A stretch of DNA of 23,274 nucleotides from JAZNBI01 sp045586995 (GTDB lineage: Bacteria; Bacillota; Clostridia; Oscillospirales; CAG-272). The notes beneath the pieces were generated by a model. It worked only from the letters and a program-made list of their open reading frames with translations, ran no database searches and was not told the origin of the DNA. The position numbers were made by a program, and so were the translations under genes. Where the stretch lies: assembly GCA_045586995.1 (NCBI GenBank), contig JAZNBI010000126.1, positions 1 through 23,274 of the forward strand, written 5' to 3'. This document shows positions 23,161 to 23,274 of this stretch, piece after piece; within the stretch, counting starts at the first letter, position 1; each line of letters opens with the position of its first letter.

Positions 23161-23164
23161 GGTA

Positions 23165-23194
23165 TTGACAAAGGAGGATGAGGTGTGATATAAT
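23165..23194 (+). promoter_or_regulatory. Strong promoter, probably of an rRNA operon
   Basis: A consensus TTGACA (23165-23170) and a consensus TATAAT (23189-23194) preceded by TGA (extended -10) are 18 bases apart. The leader that follows looks like those of rRNA operons. The gene itself lies outside the window. Confidence 0.8.
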
Positions 23195-23200
23195 AATCGA

Positions 23201-23274
23201 GCCGTCGCAAAAAGGGGCGGCAAAGACAAGGCGAAAAGCAAACGGTCATTGAAAATTGAACAACGAAGAGAGAA
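23201..23274 (+). other. rRNA-operon-like leader, cut by window end
   Basis: Downstream of the strong promoter lies a 6-bp stem GCCGTC/GGCGGC (23201-23221) and then ACGGTCATTGAAAATTGAAC (from 23242), a phrase typical of the leader or spacer before 16S or 23S rRNA in clostridia. No mature rRNA sequence is reached. That an rRNA operon follows is inference from this leader. Confidence 0.6.

Noticed and set aside
1..23274. CRISPR arrays, insertion sequences, tRNA genes, phage genes
   Set aside because: No regularly spaced repeats, transposase motifs, tRNA-like folds or phage genes were seen.

Overview
The window looks like chromosomal DNA of an anaerobic Firmicute, most likely class Clostridia. 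The signs are strong GGAGG ribosome-binding sites, a Rex redox regulator, many soluble iron-sulfur enzymes with no membrane respiratory chain, a DUF421/DUF4363 pair, and an rRNA-type promoter and leader at the right edge. Species cannot be told from this sequence.

Left part (2-7527, + strand): a tight aromatic amino acid operon, pheA (5' end outside the window), aroB, aroC, aroE, aroQ, aroA, tyrA and a DAHP synthase. It covers every step from DAHP to chorismate and on to prephenate, phenylpyruvate and hydroxyphenylpyruvate, except shikimate kinase (aroK), which is not in the window. A strong 14-bp hairpin at 7538-7570 separates it from the convergent operon on the other strand.

Middle part (21297 down to 7577, - strand): a co-directional run of about 13.7 kb, in transcription order rex, a small [2Fe-2S] thioredoxin-like ferredoxin, a short basic ORF that may be a hydrogenase remnant, an LDH-fold malate dehydrogenase candidate, fumC, hdrB, hdrC, hdrA, flxD (mvhD-like), flxC, flxB, flxA, frdB, frdA, and an AspT/SucE-type exchanger. 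Read as a pathway this is oxaloacetate to malate to fumarate to succinate, then export. The Hdr-Flx block is the family known to oxidise NADH with flavin-based electron bifurcation. FrdAB has no membrane anchor. The most interesting proposal is therefore a soluble NADH-dependent, ferredoxin-reducing (bifurcating) fumarate reductase made from FlxABCD-HdrABC plus FrdAB, in an operon headed by the NADH/NAD sensor Rex. The individual families are well supported; the joint complex is inference.

Right part (21298-23274): the rex promoter with a 37-bp inverted repeat over it, a terminator, a BFD-like [2Fe-2S] protein with its own promoter, a DUF421/DUF4363 membrane gene pair, and finally a strong + strand promoter preceded by three 10-bp-phased A-tracts and followed by an rRNA-operon-like leader that runs off the edge.
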